Source: a bacterium (GTDB lineage: Bacteria > Patescibacteriota > Minisyncoccia > JAHIHE01 > DAOWLE01). From it: 40,006 bases of DNA. Below are positions 39,079-40,006 of this stretch, in pieces. The translations under genes and the position numbers were made by a program. The notes under the pieces are model-generated. The model was not told the origin of the DNA. It searched no databases and worked only from the letters and a program-made list of their open reading frames with translations. The stretch lies in assembly GCA_030643545.1 (NCBI GenBank), contig DAOWLE010000032.1, positions 1 through 40,006 on the forward strand, given 5' to 3'. Each line of letters starts with the position of its first letter. Positions within the stretch are counted from its first letter, which is position 1.

Positions 39079-39150
39079 GCCGGCGTAGCTCAGGGGTAGA
39101 GCAAAGGATTCATAAGCCTTGGGTCGGCCGTTCGAATCGGCCCGCCGGTA
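39079..39150 (+). tRNA. tRNA with CAT anticodon (elongator Met or Ile2)
   Basis: Acceptor GCCGGCG/CGCCGGT (G1-T72 wobble), D-arm GCTC/GAGC, loop TTCATAA, T-arm GGCCG/CGGCC, discriminator A. A31-G39 is a mismatch at the top of the anticodon stem. Sequence alone does not tell elongator Met from lysidine-modified Ile2. 11 nt after tRNA-fMet. Confidence 0.9.
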
Positions 39151-39164
39151 CTTTGAAAATTTAA

Positions 39165-39297
39165 ATATCAAAATGCAAAAATCAAAATGACAAAGCAAAA
39201 TGTTAAAATGGAATAAATTTAAAAACCATTTTAACATTAGCTAATTTTCAATTCTACATTGTTATTTTGATATTTGATTTTTCAATTTTCAATTTGC
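39165..39297. repeat. AAATATCAAAATG element, copy 2
   Basis: Homologue of 31738-31866, lying between tRNA-Met and tRNA-Asp. Ends mirror each other (AAATATCAAAATG ... TTTTGATATTTGA), and the centre has AAAATGG/CCATTTT arms. Confidence 0.75.
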
Positions 39298-39300
39298 TAT

Positions 39301-39375
39301 GGGCTGGTGGTGTAGCCCGGTTAACACGTCTCCCTGTCACGGAGAAGATCGAGGGTTCAAATCCCTTCCAGCCCG
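39301..39375 (+). tRNA. tRNA-Asp (anticodon GTC)
   Basis: Acceptor GGGCTGG/CCAGCCC, anticodon stem TCTCC/GGAGA, loop CTGTCAC, T-arm with TTCAAAT, discriminator G as required for Asp. CCA not encoded. Confidence 0.95.
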
Positions 39376-39414
39376 CATTGGATATGTGAGGTTAAGAGAG
39401 AAGATCGTGGATTC

Positions 39415-39450
39415 TCCGCCTTCGGCGGATCAGCCGTAGGCTGAAAATCC
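39415..39450. repeat. CTCCGCCTTCGGCGGATCAGCC repeat
   Basis: GC-rich palindromic repeat, same family as 5781 and 38927, between two fragments that resemble tRNA-Asp. Confidence 0.65.
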
Positions 39451-39476
39451 CATCGGCTGCGCCAATTTGGTGCGGG

Positions 39477-39500
39477 GTCACGGAGAAGATTGAGAGTTTT
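39477..39500 (+). repeat. Partial repeat of tRNA-Asp 3' half
   Basis: GTCACGGAGAAGATTGAGAG matches tRNA-Asp positions 39336-39355 with two differences. A shorter piece, GAGAAGATCGTGGATTC, lies at 39400. May be an att-like duplication or decayed tRNA copy. Confidence 0.6.
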
Positions 39501-39518
39501 AATAAAGTTTATTTTTCT

Positions 39519-39553
39519 AATAAACGGGGGAGGGGCTCCGTTTTATTATTTAT
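39519..39553 (+). terminator. Probable terminator of the tRNA cluster
   Basis: AATAAACGG...GGAG pairs loosely with CTCCGTTTTATT, followed by a T-rich ATTATTTAT tail. Confidence 0.5.
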
Positions 39554-39584
39554 AAAAGTCGATTCAAAAATTATAAAAAAAATG

Positions 39585-39667
39585 GCGCCCAGCCCTTTTT
39601 GAAAAAGAGCTGGACGCTGTAATTTGTTGCTAAATTAAAATTTAGACAAATTACGCGAAAGGAGGTG
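39585..39667 (+). ncRNA. Structured leader RNA, second full copy
   Basis: Hairpin A: GCG/CGC (39585-39587 and 39615-39617), CCAGC/GCTGG and CTTTTT/AAAAAG. Hairpin B: GTAATTTGT (39619-39627) with ACAAATTAC (39646-39654) and CTAAATT with AATTTAG. It ends GCGAAAGGAGGTG, 7 nt from the ATG. Order, spacing and ending equal the HU leader. Confidence 0.65.
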
Positions 39668-39674
39668 AGAATTT

Positions 39675-40006
39675 ATGGACACAAATAATTCTGGAATGAT
39701 TGAAGGGGAATCTGAACAAAAAGGGAAAATAAAGAACTGGTTTCAAACAAACTGGAGAATGGTTTTGGCAACAATTGTAATTATCTGTATCGGTATTGGA
39801 GCTTATGCCTATTATGAAAATTATTATCAGCCAAAAGAATCTGAAATTGAAGAAGAAGAATTAGTTTTAGAAGAAGAATTTGAAGAAGGAGAATTAGGAG
39901 AAAAAGAGTATGAAGAAGGAGAAATAGTTGAAGGAGATGTGGAAGATGAAGAGATCAAAGAGAATAATGAAGGAGAAGAAAATGCCGAAAGTATTTCTTT
40001 TGAAGA
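39675..40006 (+). CDS. Single-TM protein with acidic tail (5' part only)
   Basis: 110 visible residues, running off the window. Cytoplasmic N-terminus of about 30 residues (MDTNNSGMIEGESEQKGKIKNWFQTNWR), TM at about 32-53 (MVLATIVIICIGIGAYAYY), then an exterior run of mostly Glu (EIEEEELVLEEEFEEGELGEKE). Function unknown; acidic linkers like this often precede an extracellular domain. Strong SD and a leader shared with HU suggest high expression. Confidence 0.7.
   Translation, partial: MDTNNSGMIEGESEQKGKIKNWFQTNWRMVLATIVIICIGIGAYAYYENYYQPKESEIEEEELVLEEEFEEGELGEKEYEEGEIVEGDVEDEEIKENNEGEENAESISFE

Noticed and set aside
38965-39237. 90-aa minus ORF containing RRADSNGRPKAYESFALPLSYAG
   Set aside because: This is the reverse complement of two tRNA genes and a repeat; a common false protein.

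Overview
The window looks like a chromosomal segment of a Patescibacteria/CPR bacterium, most likely a member of Candidatus Parcubacteria. The DNA is AT-rich and genes are tightly packed and short. Most CDSs have no visible Shine-Dalgarno (SD) sequence. The content is informational and cell-envelope genes, with no central metabolic pathway beyond SAM synthesis. Several single-copy genes carry small palindromic insertions in frame. TGA acts as a stop, shown by the RF2 frameshift site and several gene ends, so the TGA-recoding Absconditabacteria/Gracilibacteria are unlikely. uL1 is present, which by my recollection excludes the Parcubacteria subgroup that has lost it. The lineage is inferred, because no 16S rRNA is present.

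Layout. 1-4165 (-): tRNA-Thr, prfB with a programmed +1 frameshift, ftsE and ftsX, then a very short transcription unit, then a PIF1-like helicase cut by the window edge. 4256-9176 (+): a small membrane protein, a nucleotidyltransferase-like protein, HU with a long structured leader, tRNA-Pro, metK, an aldose-epimerase-like gene and an AlkD-like gene. 9182-12959 (-): a dcw cluster of mraZ, rsmH, ftsL-like and a PBP transpeptidase. 12960-13476: a divergent control region with a MraZ-box promoter, three perfect DnaA boxes and a MITE-like element that appears to supply the secE -35 box. 13477-21945 (+): secE, an inserted HEPN/MNT pair, nusG, rplK, rplA, a small membrane ORF, a PP2C-like/propeller membrane protein, dnaB and recR. 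22048-35944 (-): rplU; an O-antigen-ligase-like protein with two glycosyltransferases; rplM-rpsI; the infA-rpmJ-rpsM-rpsK-[inserted gene]-rpsD-rpoA-rplQ cluster; and a baseplate-J-like membrane protein beside an FtsA/PilM-like ATPase. 36504-40006 (+): an unknown helical protein, an MFS transporter, tRNA-fMet, tRNA-Met/Ile2 and tRNA-Asp, and the start of an acidic membrane protein.

How it fits together. The window holds translation (release factor, initiation factor, ribosomal proteins, tRNAs), transcription (rpoA, nusG), replication and repair (dnaB, recR, alkD-like, helicase), division and wall synthesis (ftsEX, mraZ cluster, FtsA-like) and surface glycans.

The most novel signals are not protein families. 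(1) A structured leader RNA ending in AGGAGGTG lies before HU and before the gene at 39675, with one compensatory base-pair change; a rearranged third version lies before the gene at 36504. (2) A free-standing promoter, double SD, 12-codon ORF and terminator unit lies at 1026-1141. (3) Several families of palindromic or MITE-like repeats are present; two place TTGACA boxes in front of secE and infA, and others are translated in frame inside conserved genes. All of this comes from reading one window by eye; no searches were run.
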